Of a stretch of 64,000 nucleotides of DNA, positions 25,601 to 38,600 are shown piece by piece. Position numbers and translations under genes: made by a program. Origin of the DNA: Fratercula arctica (taxonomy: Eukaryota; Chordata; Aves; Charadriiformes; Alcidae); assembly GCA_947846985.1 (NCBI GenBank), contig CANTUZ010000007.1, forward strand, positions 31,314,355 through 31,378,354. The letters run 5' to 3'. The notes beneath the pieces were generated by a model. It was given only the letters and a program-made list of their open reading frames with translations, did not search any database and was not told the origin of the DNA. The stretch's first letter is position 1, and every line of letters starts with the position of its first letter.

Positions 25601-28302
25601 TGTTTTCACTCCAGGATTTTACTGACCAGATGAAAACGAGTGACTGTAAAACCCAACTCGAATCTGAATTACACTATAAAACCCTTTTTCTTTTGTACTT
25701 GTTATATCTATTTTACCTGTTCACCTCCAATTTTTATAAGCAAGAGGAAATAATATTTTTTTTAGTCTCAAACACTGTTTCTCCATCTGAAGACATTCTG
25801 TGCCATGCACTCTCTCCACACTTTCAGCTTTCTAAAACACCTCCAGCAAAACCAGGAAGTCTAAAACGATATTTCTGTAATACCAAAGAAGCACAAGTGC
25901 ATCTTTCAAATGCAGTAAAGCAGGTTACGAAGTGTGTGTGTTTATCTACAAGTCACCTTTAAGATAATAACTCTTCAGTGCACGTGTAATGTAGTCACCT
26001 GGACTTTCTAACACTGCTTTTGTGCTTGTGTCTTCTTCCCTTCTGTGCAATTCACTGCCCTGCTTTCCACTGCTTAGCAGAAACCTATGGGTCTGTGAGC
26101 ATACACTGGCTGGTGGTCCGGATTTCACCAGAATGCAAATGTAAGCAAAAGGCATATGAGCACATATGTTTTTACGTGAAACAGAAGTTAAGCGGTGAAT
26201 GCAACGCGTCACCCTGCAACTAGGAGCTATGGTAGAAGCGAGTTGTGCCCACCTTAGGTGACCCACTCGTCACATCTCTGCAACCTGCCATGCAAGCACA
26301 GGGAGCACTGGATGAGCTGGGGAGTCTCTGTTCTGCGGGGACTCCTCCATACACACTTGCGAAGCGCTGTCTTTCTCCATATCCCAGAGCAGAGCAACAC
26401 ATAGACAAGATTTGTTACCTACTAGATGCAGAGTGAACTAACGGTAACATTACAAAAGCTCCTCTTAGATGTTAACATGGTTAAAAAGCACTACATTAAA
26501 AGTGCCTCTTCATATAATGTATTTAAACTGCTTCTATTTCTGAGACCCTTAATGCTATGGGGCGCTATTCCCTTTCAGACCTCTTGTCAGACTTCACTAA
26601 GCATACAGTGATTTTATATATTTTTAAGCATGAATTACCTACACAGTCAGTCCTTCTTGCCCATAGGATTTAAAATTAATTTTCAAAATGAAAGTTTAAG
26701 AAGGTAAACTTTTCTGCATTTCCTTTTATGTTTGATAATTCCACACAAAAGTACTTTCTCCTAAATTCTGTCAGTTTCTTCAAGTATTTGTAAAGACTAC
26801 ACTTTAATAAAAATATTTAGAAACCAGAATATAGTTAAATATAAAAATGCGTAACTATATCCATAACTAAATCCTAATTTAGTTAAAAAGTTTTGATAAT
26901 ATCTCTATTATTTATTCTTCAAAGGAGAATAGTAATTAGAAAAGTTCTGCAAATTTGCACTAATGAAGCAGAAAAATCTTCTATGAAGTACTGAATTTTA
27001 TTAATTACCACGTAGACAAATAAACAGAAAAATGTTAAAAATATAAGTATACCTAGCCCTTTTTATGATTTTTATACTAGTTTATGTAAAATTACGTAGA
27101 GGTTATTCCTACTTCTTTACAAAAACGTGAGCTAGGAATTGTAATTTTGCCACAAATTTGAACTTTTATCAATGAATTTATATTCCACAAACACTGAAAA
27201 ATAGAAGCCATTTAAATATGCAGCAAAATTACATAGTGAAAAAATCAAATAGAGAACAGTGAGAATAAAAAGTAGATATAATGAGACAGTGGTACAGAAA
27301 GAAAAAAAATTTAAGAGAATGCACACCAGACATTATTGCCACCACTTACACCAAAATGAGATTTAAATAATCTTTCAGTCCTGATGCACAAGCTTAGAAG
27401 CAATATTATTCCTAAATATGGATATGTTAATTGCACAGGAAAACCAAACGACAGTGCCAATCCTGAAGTGCAGCGGTAGGAGGAAGGGTCAGCATTGCAC
27501 TATTTTTTCACAGCCCCCTCCACGCCGCAGCAGATGAATGCTGGTCCAGCCCAAGCAGTATTCAACATTGCCTTGAGTGACTGATGACCCTCAAACTTTT
27601 GGTCTCTCTTTTGGGCCAGGACTTGCCCAAGTCAAGTCATTGCAGACACACCTCTTGTTCTCTAATATATCTTCAGTGTCACAGCTGCCAAGATGAAAAT
27701 GGTTGAGAGCTACAGGTGATTTTGTGACACTGGGGAAATCCCTGCCTCTTTACACTACCTTCTATCCCATGGAGTGCCACACTGTCACAGAGTGTAGCCA
27801 TAAATATTTAAACTGGAGAGCAAAATGGTTCATAGACTAAAACTAATTAATCATTTGTCCAACAAAACTGAGATGCATTCAGTGGAGTTCAAAACCCTCA
27901 AATGCAGTCAGAACGACGTGAGATCTTACTGCAGGCCAGTACTACTGAATCTTACCAGGAATGTAGAGGGGTGCTGGCATTGGAGCGCGACCCACAGGAC
28001 ACAGAGATTAGGGAGTCTCTTAACCAAAAATTGGTGAGGTTTTATTTTGTCAGCCCACATCAACACCTCTTCTGTTTTTTGATCTATACCAATTGACAGC
28101 TGAAAGGAAACCCTAAATCCTTTTTGTTTACATCTTTCTTCCCTGCCCCACATCCAGCATCTTTTCTTGCTGTCCTCATGAAATCTCTCTAAATCCAGGG
28201 GGAAAAAGGATGCCACTAAAAATTGCCTTACTACAGTATGTGTTAGCACCATTATATGAAATAATTGCTCCTTGGGAGATTCTAGACAGTCAATTAACCC
28301 TC

Positions 28303-28372
28303 AATTCACGACTCAAGTGGCAGAGCAGACACTCAATGAATAAAGGGTAGGGGTTCAATTCTCAATTAGGAT
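28303..28372 (+). repeat. tRNA-like (pol III A/B box) relic, possible SINE head
   Basis: GACTCAAGTGGCAGAGCA is close to the tRNA A-box region (GCTCAGTGGTAGAGC), and GGGGTTCAATTCTC about 25 bases later resembles the B-box (GGTTCAANNC). The spacing suits a tRNA-derived SINE head or tRNA pseudogene. No convincing acceptor stem or anticodon arm was seen, so a functional tRNA is unlikely. It may also be coincidence. Confidence 0.35.
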
Positions 28373-30842
28373 GAAATTTTTTCCTTAATAGTTTAATCTT
28401 GTGGTCAATTAAATCCCCTAGTGTTGTATTAATTATTATAAGAATTCTAGGCAACTTCTAATTCAAAGGTTAGTTATGGTGTACTGCAAGTGGACCAGAG
28501 TCCTGGACTTAAATTTTTCAAAGCTGAAAGACTATTCTACCTTAAGGGGAAAAACAGTCTCTCTTGAAAGAAAGACAAGGAAATGTCTTTACATTGTGCT
28601 TTCCTAATCTGGGATACTTTAAGTGTCTGCTGTATTTTTATGCCAGAGATAAGATTGCAATTACGTCATAGACCATTAGAACTAAGTTTACTGTTAGATC
28701 ACATATTCATATCACTAGTTATATTAAAAAGGATTTCTAAGCAGACTTTTAAGGATTAATCTCATCTCCAATTGCTGAGCTTTTTTCCTACATTGTTGGG
28801 CACAGCAGCTTGGAATAGTAGCTAACTTTTCCATCTGTTAGACATATAGAGACTACCAGTTTGTGAAGTACTTTCTTGGTACCCTTTTTGGTAGAATAAA
28901 GTGCTGGATTTCCTCGGGGAAGCAAAGGACATATGCTGACGCTCTGTGCTTTCTGAGTTGCTGCAGAGATGAATTCCTTTTGGCCAGCTTTCTGTTGAGT
29001 AGGTGCTGGAATCATATAAAACAGCAACTTGCAGAAAAAAAAGTAAAATGGTGAGTTCCCCGGCCAAATCAGTGATCTTTTTTCAACTAATTATTTTTCT
29101 TGCTCAAAATGAAGACAGTTTGTCTTTGAAAATACTGTCTATCATTAAAAAAGAAAAGTATTGAAAGTTTTTGAAACAACTATAACAGATGTCATAGTAG
29201 TTGAAAGTACAATTAGAAAGCACAACGCCGCAGAAATAAAACTTCAAACAAAAGCGGAAAGAGTTCTTTGTGCACATCAATAATTTAGAATGATTTAAGA
29301 ACTGTTTTATAGATGCAAGTGGAGCTCTTTCTGTCTATATATAAATTGAATGTGGTCTTTATAGGCAAACAAAAAGGGGATACAATACTTTTAAATTATT
29401 TTTAGGATAATTGTTTCCGCAACAAACATCATTATTTATCAGTTTTGAAAAGAAGCCAACTGCTAACATTTGAAATGCACAAATCTTGGCACACAACATA
29501 GAAAATGGTAATCTCCCCCCTTTTCAAAACCTGTTTTGCATTTATTCTACACATTTGTCAAGTTCTTATCTCAAAGTCCATGCAGTGTTACCTATTTCTA
29601 TCAGAAATCCTTGTATTTTATTTCTAATCACCTTCCCATAGCTAATTTGGTAACTCAGGAAAGGAAACACATTTATTGCTACCAGATGCTGTTACCTTCC
29701 TGCTCACTCACATATTACTATAAATTGATTCAACAGCCTGGAAAACAAGGTTTAATATGTATTATTTTTCCCTTCTGGATTTCTTCTGTTACAATCTTTA
29801 TTTTTAGATAAACAGTCTCATTTTAGTGATGCAAACATTCTACGTCTATGCTACAGCTACTGATCAGCCAGGATGTGTCTGTCTCACACAGTGCAGTGCC
29901 ATATAAGAAGACCTGAGACAGTTTGCATGTTACAAGCAGTTTTGCCTTACTAGCAATCAGGATCCCACTGAGGCATACCCCATTTCTGACATATTAATTC
30001 CTCCGGGAGAGCCCCGCAGTGCTGCCCAACCGGGCTGGACCACTGCGGTTCCTCTGCTAGCAGTCATTTCTTTAGGGCACGTGGGGCACTGCAGATATAA
30101 CAAATGAACCCATTTCTCTGAAGGCTGAGACATGAACTGGACAGATCAGCTTCTCTTATTCTACTGATTGAAGAATTGTGAAGGTATGAGTCAATTCTTT
30201 GAAAAGACACTTCGGTTTGTTTTTTTTTTTTTCCTTAAGTTTTTAAGGGGGAGCTGGAATAGCCCATGGAAGAGGCTGAAGAGGCTGCTCTGAACCTGAC
30301 GATCTCTTTGTTTCTGTATCTTTATTTCCATACCTAAACTTTATTAAGAAATTAGCTATCCTGTATTTGAAACTAACTGCACTGTTTTTCTGGGTTCCCT
30401 TTTTTTCTGGGGTAAAATCCGTGTATACTAAAGTGGGATTTTGATGGATTAGATAGTTTCGTGTATAGAGAGATGAGATTTTCCTTTCAGATGAGAAGGA
30501 AGATATGGGAATAAATTAGGGTCCTTGAGCCTGTAAAGTTTCTTAAGAGGAAATGGGAACAGACATTTTTGTCTGTTTCGTCATAGAAGAAGAGAAACCA
30601 GTTCCTCAACAGCTTCCACTTACATGTTTGAACATCAGAACACAATTTCACTGAAAACAACCAGAATACAAGAGGGGAGGCCCCAACCAAGCTACTTTGC
30701 TGCTTCCTACAGCACAAGACACCATGCACTGCCTTTGAGATAGAGACTAGGAAAAATACAAATTTCAAACTTTGAGACTTCAGTTATCTATCAATAAAAT
30801 TTATTACCCCACATATCTTTGTATGTTAGCTCTCATTGCTGG

Positions 30843-30859
30843 AAAAAAAAAAAAAAAAA
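30843..30859. repeat. Poly(A) tract (17 A)
   Basis: A run of 17 adenines within the large intron, with no recognised retroelement attached. Confidence 0.8.
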
Positions 30860-31319
30860 CACAAAAATTCTGTCATTTAGCTACAACTATTACAGAATGA
30901 TAATCATCATTTTTAGATATTTGGGACCATTTAGCGTTAGCATTTTATGTGATCGATGATATATGAGCTGCTAGTTGAGTAAAATTAAAACTCCAGCCTG
31001 ATTTATAATACATTTAATATATTCTATACAGGCAGTGATGTTTACAAAACACTAATCCCAAAATAGGGTGCTGAAAAATTACCTTGTGTATTAGAAAGAA
31101 TTCTTATTACGAGTAAGACTATAATCTAGCAGTGCCCAACTTATCTTCTGCTGGGATTTCAACACTGTGTATAGAGAGAGATTAGTAATGAATGTTCTTG
31201 AAAAAATAAAACTATCTCTCAGGAACTTATTGAATAGCTTTTGAATATTGGTGGGTTTGTTGGCTTTTTAAAATACCAAAAGCTTTGTACAAAGAAACAA
31301 AGGAATTATGGCACGATGG

Positions 31320-31370
31320 AATTATTGTTATTGTTGTTATTATTACTGTTATTATCACTGTTGTTATTAT
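31320..31370. repeat. (ATT)n/(GTT)n trinucleotide microsatellite
   Basis: An imperfect run of ATT, GTT and ACT triplets lies inside the 39 kb intron. It is interrupted by single-base changes, so it is probably old and only moderately unstable. Confidence 0.85.
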
Positions 31371-32471
31371 TTTAATTTTACAAAAATATTATGCTTTCTT
31401 TAAAATACACCTATTAAGACAAAATTCAGTATATATAAATACACACTTTTTATAGAGTAATTTCAAGCTCTCCTTTCCATCCAAATACCCTCTGTCTGTA
31501 ACGCCGTAGGCTATATGACAGTAACGTCAAAAGTCAAACAGCAACTCTGGCAACTCCTCCTTTAGTATGTGAATTTCTCCACACTTTTGCCTGGAGGGCA
31601 CCTTCATTACAATCGCTTTTTAGATTTTAAAACGAACAAAAACCAAGACAACAATAATAAATACAGGCCAATCTCCTAATTGGTAGCATCTAAAATGTCT
31701 CCAAAGGTTACAGATTTATAAATAACATGTTGTTTTCCCAGCAATTCATATTTTCTGACCTCTGTGAATAAACACATGTACACACACATTTTCCATTTTC
31801 TGCTCCAGCTCAGCCATCTACCAGAGATGCTTCATCCTCCAACATATTCTACATCAAAAAGGCATCTTCTACCACACCAGAAGAGGCACTCCACTGAACT
31901 GTCATTAAAAATTTTACAGTTATGTATCCCCTCACTGTCAACACTCACACGAATAAGCCATGGGATATGTCAGCACATTCACACAAGCCAAGTCTAGCTA
32001 TCAAAATACTGCACAGCAGTCCAGGTGATGGATAAAATAGACAGATGCAAAACTATACAATGTTTTATAGATTATAACATCTCAAAATACACCTGGAAGC
32101 AGAATTTTATTTATTAAACTACTTGTTATAGCCTGTCATATTATGACAACTAGAAGAAAAATCTGCTTTGGAAACTACTGTCACACTGACTACAAAATAA
32201 AAGAAGAAAATAAATCAGTTGGTATTTTGAGAGCAATATGCCACAGCCAAGCATGACCAGAGAAGCATGCTGGGGGAATTCTGGAATAATCACTGTCTTT
32301 CTAGCTTTGTACTCATTTGCCTTGAATTTCAGACTTCTAATGTCTAAAAAGGTTAAAGTATGAGTGAGCCTGTGTATGTGCAATACAAGCTTTTGGGAAA
32401 ATTACACATTTTTAACAGTTCTCAAGAACATGATTAAGCATTACAAATACATCACAAATGAACAACATTTC

Positions 32472-32600
32472 AAAATTAGGAGTCCAACTGCTACTTTCAA
32501 AAGTGGCTCAATTACTTAGGGGCTCATTTTCAAAGGTATTCATGCAAACTACAGTTATGGAAATAGGAGTGCTGTCTCAAAAACTCTCAGAAGTATGATC
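32472..32600. repeat. Possible ancient sauropsid interspersed repeat
   Basis: The segment contains AAATTAGGAGTCC, TTTCAAAAGTGGCTCAATTA, CTTAGGGGCTCATTTTCAAA and a second AGGAGTGC. This resembles a palindromic repeat that I recall from turtle and crocodile DNA, built of CATTTTCAAAAGTG and CTTAGG.GCC-type units. The family name and boundaries are uncertain because only the unit resemblance is visible. Confidence 0.4.
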
Positions 32601-33616
32601 CTCCAAGCTAAAGCTACAAAGGCACTTGGTATCCTAATGTTGGGAACAGATGCGTCGATGAAGCATTGATGATATAGCTAAAGAAAACAACAGTCAGTCT
32701 CACAGCTGCCTTTGGCCCTCTGAATTTATGCCCAATGTCCCTCTGGCCACATGTATTTTTGCTGTGAAGCTTAACTTCGGTCCTATTTGGAGGATCTGAG
32801 ATATACTGTAAGTCCAGGGATAACAGTGTTTCCTGGTTGATGGTCTCATAAGCCCCAAATGGAGTGGCCACTTGAGAGATAAGAGTCCTGTTTTCAAACC
32901 AGCAGACTATTGGTTTGGGATTATTTAGTGAAGAAGTTTGGGGAGGTGAGAAAAGACACAAAGCAGCTCAGCACTACAGCTGATAATGCAGCAGGCCAAG
33001 GGACCTAGTTAAGGAGCCTGATCTTATGAATCTTTAATCACTCAGATGAAGTGGAATATTTTTAACTGGAGTTAGTGTGATAGATGCAATGCAGAGATAC
33101 AGCAGCCTGAAAGAGGCTTCACTTAAGAGAGGAGATTTAATCTTCAATTAAGGAGTTTTGAGAAGAAGTTTATTTCCCACAGAGGACGCCAATGATTGGG
33201 GTATCCCAAATACAGCAAGGCACAGGTGTCTCTCCTTCCATCTTTTTATCAGTCCTAAGCACTTGCTACGAGAAGAATATTCAGAGCTGGAAATCTTCAG
33301 CAAATGTAAGCACTCGCTTCCCATCTGGTAGCAGGCATTGGCCTCTCACTGACCCAGGCATCCCCACTTGTGGGCACTTCCCAGCACTGGCCAGCTTGCT
33401 GAGATACGTACTGGTCAAATGTTACTGTTAGTGTAAGAATTCTTATGTCCTCCTAGTTATTCTCATTCTGTTATTTCAGAACTTACTGGGTTGTATAATG
33501 ACTGTATAATGATAATCTCATAATCAGTTGTTCAAGGTTTGTTTATTCTTTTGGCAAATAAATTGCTCCTATGATTGACATAAATTGAGAGGAAAAGCAA
33601 GGAGACATTTTAAAAA

Positions 33617-34175
33617 CATAGAATCATAGAATGGTTTGGGTTGGAAGGGAACTTGAAGATTACCTAGTTCCAACCCCCCTGCCCTGGGCAGGGACACCTC
33701 CCACTAGACCAGGCTGCTCAAAGCCCCATCCAGTCTGGCCTTGAACACCTCCAATGATGGGGCATCCACAGCTTCTCTCTGGGCAACCTGTTTCAGTGCC
33801 TCACCACCCTCACAGTAAAGAATTTCTTCCTAATATCTAATCTAAATCTCCTTTCTTTCTGTTTAAAACTCATCCTATTGATACACTCCCTGATAAAGAG
33901 TCCCTCCCCATCTTTCCTGTAGGCCCCTTATAGGTACTGGAAGGGGCTATAAGGTCTCCCCAGAGCCTTCTCTTCTCCAGGCTGAACAACCCCAACTCTC
34001 TCAGCCTGTCTTCATAGCAGAGGTGCTCCAGCCCTCTGATAATTTTTTTGGCCTCCTCTGGACCCACTCCAACAGGTCCATGTCCTTCATATGTTGGGGA
34101 CTCCAGAGTACTCCTGGTGGGGTCTCACCAGAGCGGAGTAGAGGGGCAGAATCACCTCCCTCAACCTGCATGACA
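33617..34175 (-). mobile_element. CR1 LINE, 5'-truncated copy
   Basis: On the plus strand it begins CATAGAATCATAGAATGG, then GGTTGGAAGGGA, which is the reverse complement of the CR1 3' end. It continues through the usual CCAGTCTGGCCTTGAACACC and TCTCCAGGCTGAACAACCCC landmarks. The element is therefore on the minus strand with its 3' tail at about 33617. Its reverse-complement frames retain remnants of the C-terminal end of ORF2 ([20 protein letters not shown]) but are broken, so it is a dead, 5'-truncated insertion of about 560 bases. The truncated end is approximate, because similarity fades between 34170 and 34207. It lies in the same orientation as DACH2. Confidence 0.95.
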
Positions 34176-34892
34176 GCTCCTTGATTATTAGCACATTTTT
34201 GCCCCACATAATTAATTTATGGAGAATATATAGAATAATAACATCAATATGAAAAAAACATGAATACGGTCAAGAACAAAAAAAGTAAAAAAAAAAGTTT
34301 CCAGACATATTTCTATGTATGTGTGGTTTTCTGTGCGAGGACAGTAAGGTTTTGTGTAACATACATACTACACATTTAATTTACTTGCTGATTCTTATGC
34401 TATCTCATCCATGCATCTACTTGCTACTGTATGAATAAGAATCATTAAAAGAACATTAATATTGAACTTAGTCAAAAGTGCAGGGAGTTTCATTGAAAGA
34501 ATTCGAAATGGGCCATTTTTCTTCAAAATAAAGCACTTGTTTTAAAATAGTTGAAATTATATTGATTGCTTACTATTGTGGTCTCCCACTCTTTCAGATG
34601 TGATACTTAATTTCCAAAGCACAGCTGATAATATGAAAAAGTTACTAATAGAACTGCCCATTCCCAGAAGTAAATATGGCTATAATAAACAAATATCTAA
34701 CACAGTAAATAGTACTGTCGTGGTGCCCCCTGCCCCAGCAATCAAACACAAAATCTGATTTCCTTGAAATTACAGCCTGAGCTGGCTGTGGTCTGGACCT
34801 CCTTACATTCTGTAGCCCCAGCGGCTTCTGAGTTCAGTATATGGGTGATACCAACTCTGCTAACAAGGTATCACGTAACTTTATCGATGTAA

Positions 34893-34951
34893 TTCAGAAC
34901 AATGTCTGAAATACACTTATTGTTCAGAACAGTGTCTGAACACACTTATTC
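34893..34951. repeat. Tandem duplication, two 30-bp copies
   Basis: The segment TTCAGAACAATGTCTGAAAT + ACACTTATTG is followed directly by TTCAGAACAGTGTCTGAACA + CACTTATTC. There are few mismatches and one missing base, so it is a simple two-copy tandem repeat. Confidence 0.85.
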
Positions 34952-35552
34952 TGGTTCCATGACTACCTACCTATTTCAAGAGGATACTCTTTTTCCACTT
35001 CCAATCTGAGCTAGTTCACTGCCTTTTATGTCCACTAAGGATCTACTACTCTCATATTACCAGGAATATTTCTTCTAATGCAGCATGTACACAAACACTT
35101 TGGAGATGCACATAAATGTATGGTTTTGTTCTCAGCCTTTCTGTTGCCAGAAGCCTCTGGGCAGCAAGTCCTATTCCATAAAGAAAAGACAGCTCTTAAT
35201 TGCCATCTTAATGTGACTTTTACACAGAAGGCAGACTCACTCCACAGATCTTAAGATATTCAAAAGATCAAATTAGAAAAAAGTCCTGAATAAATAAAAA
35301 TGCTACACAAAATACCATCCACCTGTGCTAGGTATGCTCCAGGGTTTCCCCATAACTCATGCTTTCATAAGTCCCTGGCCCAGGACCACAGCATGCAGAG
35401 CATTTCTTTGCAAGCACCTCTTGCAAAGCATCTCTTTGTTGCTTTGTTGCAAGAGATTGCAAGCATCTCGAGTTGCCCTCTTCTCCGAAAATTTGGTTAT
35501 ATAACGCAATGTCCACGGATGCTATAGCGGCTGGATTTGCTCTTTGACAACA

Positions 35553-35610
35553 CAATCAAGAGTAAAATTTTTGGTGCATTGCCATCGCAATCAAGAGCAT
35601 TTTTGGTCCT
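35553..35610. repeat. Imperfect tandem duplication (period 35)
   Basis: CAATCAAGAGTAAAATTTTT followed by GGT recurs 35 bases on as CAATCAAGAGCATTTTTGGT. The second copy is shorter. Confidence 0.6.
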
Positions 35611-38600
35611 CTCTGTTCTTGACTGAAACAAAGGTTCTGGAGCCAGGACCACAGCTGTGACTGTGTCACTCAATAATATTTCACTGATATGTAACATCCA
35701 TCTACGGGCAACATGACAAACTCTAAAGCCCAGGTCACTATCAGTAATCCTTAGAAAAGAAACCTGTATTATATGAAGTGCAGCTTCTATGAATTTCTTG
35801 ATGGTCTTCCTCAGACACAAATATTGCAAAACTTTCAAAATCACCAATTAATAATTTTTGTTATTAATTTAAATTTTTACCCATTCCCTTACTTTGGCTT
35901 AAATTGAATGCATGATGAAATATATCAAAAATGTCTTTTCTTAAAACAGACACCTGTACTGAAATCAGAAATTTCTGGCTTCTAAGTGGTTTCCTAGTGA
36001 AGAAGAGTTTGATGGTAGTCTTTGTTGTCCTTGCTAGGAACAACATGTTATTTTCAGTGACGTATATGGCCTGTACAAAAATTTCAAGCAGTGACAGCCT
36101 AAGACTTATTGGATGAGTTCAAACAGAGAAGAACCTATTCCTTCCCTACATGTATGCATGGCTGCTCACGTGGGCACACAAATGCACAAACACAATTTCT
36201 CAGGAGCAGGTTTGGTGCCTATGGCTGGCTTGGAGCACAGGCAGGGGGAGACCGAACCCTGGTCAGCGCATTCCCAGAGATCTCAAGGATTTCTGTAACA
36301 TGAGAAAACCATTCAGCAACCTTTCAGGATGTGTATTTTTCAGATCTTACTGCTCGTAATGAGGACTGAAGGCAAACTTATTAAATAACTCAGAGATATT
36401 AAGAATGTCACCAACTGCAGTTATCAGGTTAATGACTTTGCATCAGAGGCATTACAAATCAGAGAATTCAAAGGGTCAGTTTTAATACAAGTGCTAACTC
36501 TAAGGAAAAGATTCCTGGGCCTAATCCAAAAGCTTTCTTAGGTCACCGGGTACCAATCAGCAATTTTCTCCCCTTTTTATGCCTTTCAAATCTGATATAA
36601 CTCAGTAAGATGGACCTACCTAAAACTCAATTCACAGTATTGGAGGAAAAGTGGAAATGGTAAACTCTGAAGAGACAACCTGACTTTTGAGAGCAGCTAC
36701 CTTATTTCTGTCCTATCTCATTCTTATTTGCCCATTTTATTCCATGGACTTACATGAATACCTTACTAAAAAATCTGGCCTTTTCAGTAAAGAAAATTCC
36801 ATTATTTCAGCACGTTTATATAGACCCATAATTTGTAGTGTTTAGACAGCAACACATTAAAGTCACTGAAATCTAATAAATAAAACATATTAATAAATTA
36901 TATATCAATGTAAGAAGCCGCCTTGGTCCATCTGCCAAGATAATTATGAAGCAGGTATTTTATTCTTCAGAAAAAATGCATTCTTAAAAATGATTCTGCA
37001 AATAAAGAACTAATATAAACATAATGTAAAGACATGACCTTGGAATACTTCATTAATATCTCTTGCATAACGGCCCTTGTATTTATAAATGTTTGAGCAA
37101 TGGTTAAACACACAATGATAATGATGTGAGTCTAGAAACTTTAAAAATTAAAGCTCTACCATTACTTTCTATTTACGTATATTGTGAATCTAAATGTGAA
37201 TAAGAGTTTGCCTTGGTTTCATGGATTTGGGTTGTTTGGGTTGTTTGGTTTTTTTGACTGATTGACTGACGAAAGATCACATCTACTCTTAGGCTACCAT
37301 TTTAACAGTTGTCAGTTCACTTGCAGGTTAAATTTAACACCAAAAAAAACTTGTGGAAAAAGCCTTTACCAAGAATAGAGCACTGTGCTGCTTAGCTTTC
37401 AGTATTCTCAGAGTACAGAAAATGTAAAAATATCTCTGAATTTTCCAGTGAACATTTGCACTGCGCGTGTCATAAGCTTTCGGAAAAAAGAAACCCTTGC
37501 AATCTTTAAACCCATGTATTGTTGCATTCACTTCTTATGAAATGACCCCTTGGTCTCTAATATACACACTTAGATACCAAAGGGAACATGACTTCACTTC
37601 TAACTTGGGGAGTTTTTCATGTACCTCAGATGGTGATTCATGAGCACATTCATGAAAAAAATCGCTTTTTTCTCATCATAGCTTTAACATACAAGTACTG
37701 ATATGTCAAAGAAACAGCATGGTGAACATCTGAAGTGTTGGCATCTATCATACACTTTGTACACACACTGCATGGTAGAGCTTCATACTCTTAGCTCTCT
37801 TTCTTATTCCTTGCACTCTCCATCTGGATGCTTTCAGATTAATTGTTGGAAAAGTCCCCTCTCTGGAGGACACCCCCCACCACCGGGGGCCTGTTGCTGT
37901 TTCAGGTGTTCTGCACCTGCTCGTTCTCCTCCCCTCACATCATGAGCAACCCAGTCCTTTGGCAATGATTAATTTAAACAGTATAAAACCTCTTTTCTGC
38001 TAATGAAATACAATAAATAAATATAGTTATTCTTTTATTACTGTAGTCTCTGGCCATCTGAAAATATTTCACTCAGCTGACAGAAATGATGCAAAATTCC
38101 CATTTCCTTGAAGTAATAAAGGGAAAGGTGTTCTTTAATAAAACAAAAAGGGATAGCTGCCTGATGCAGTTTTGGAGACTACCATCTACTGGAAACATGA
38201 GACATGGCCCCTGAATCCAGACTTCTCTGAAGATGCAGCCAACTGGGCTACAGGAGGGTAGCATCGCCACTGAGCAACTCTGGGAAATTCAGAGCAAATC
38301 CTTTTTTCAATAAATACTTCAATAAGCTTTACTTCTACTCAAAGACTGCTTTGGACTTAATTTTCGTTAAATCCGAAGATACTGGTCATTTATGAAGTTC
38401 TCCTATGAAATCTTACCCTGGTTCACTTAGGGTGGAGTGCAGCTCCAGCACCCCAAACACCCATGTGAACAACCAGTCAAAGCACACTGTGGTCCCCAGG
38501 GCCCACATGTCCTGCTTGCCTCCTGCTAAAATAAGAGCAGAGGGGCAGGGCCGGTGTGTGCCCAGCTCTCACCAGCGTTCAGGGCATGCCACCAGTCCAG

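Noticed and set aside
25591..25962. 123-codon plus-strand ORF
   Set aside because: No known domain, no promoter or splice evidence, and antisense within an intron.
33870..34207. Two minus-strand ORFs of 65-68 codons
   Set aside because: They are broken remnants of CR1 ORF2, not host genes.
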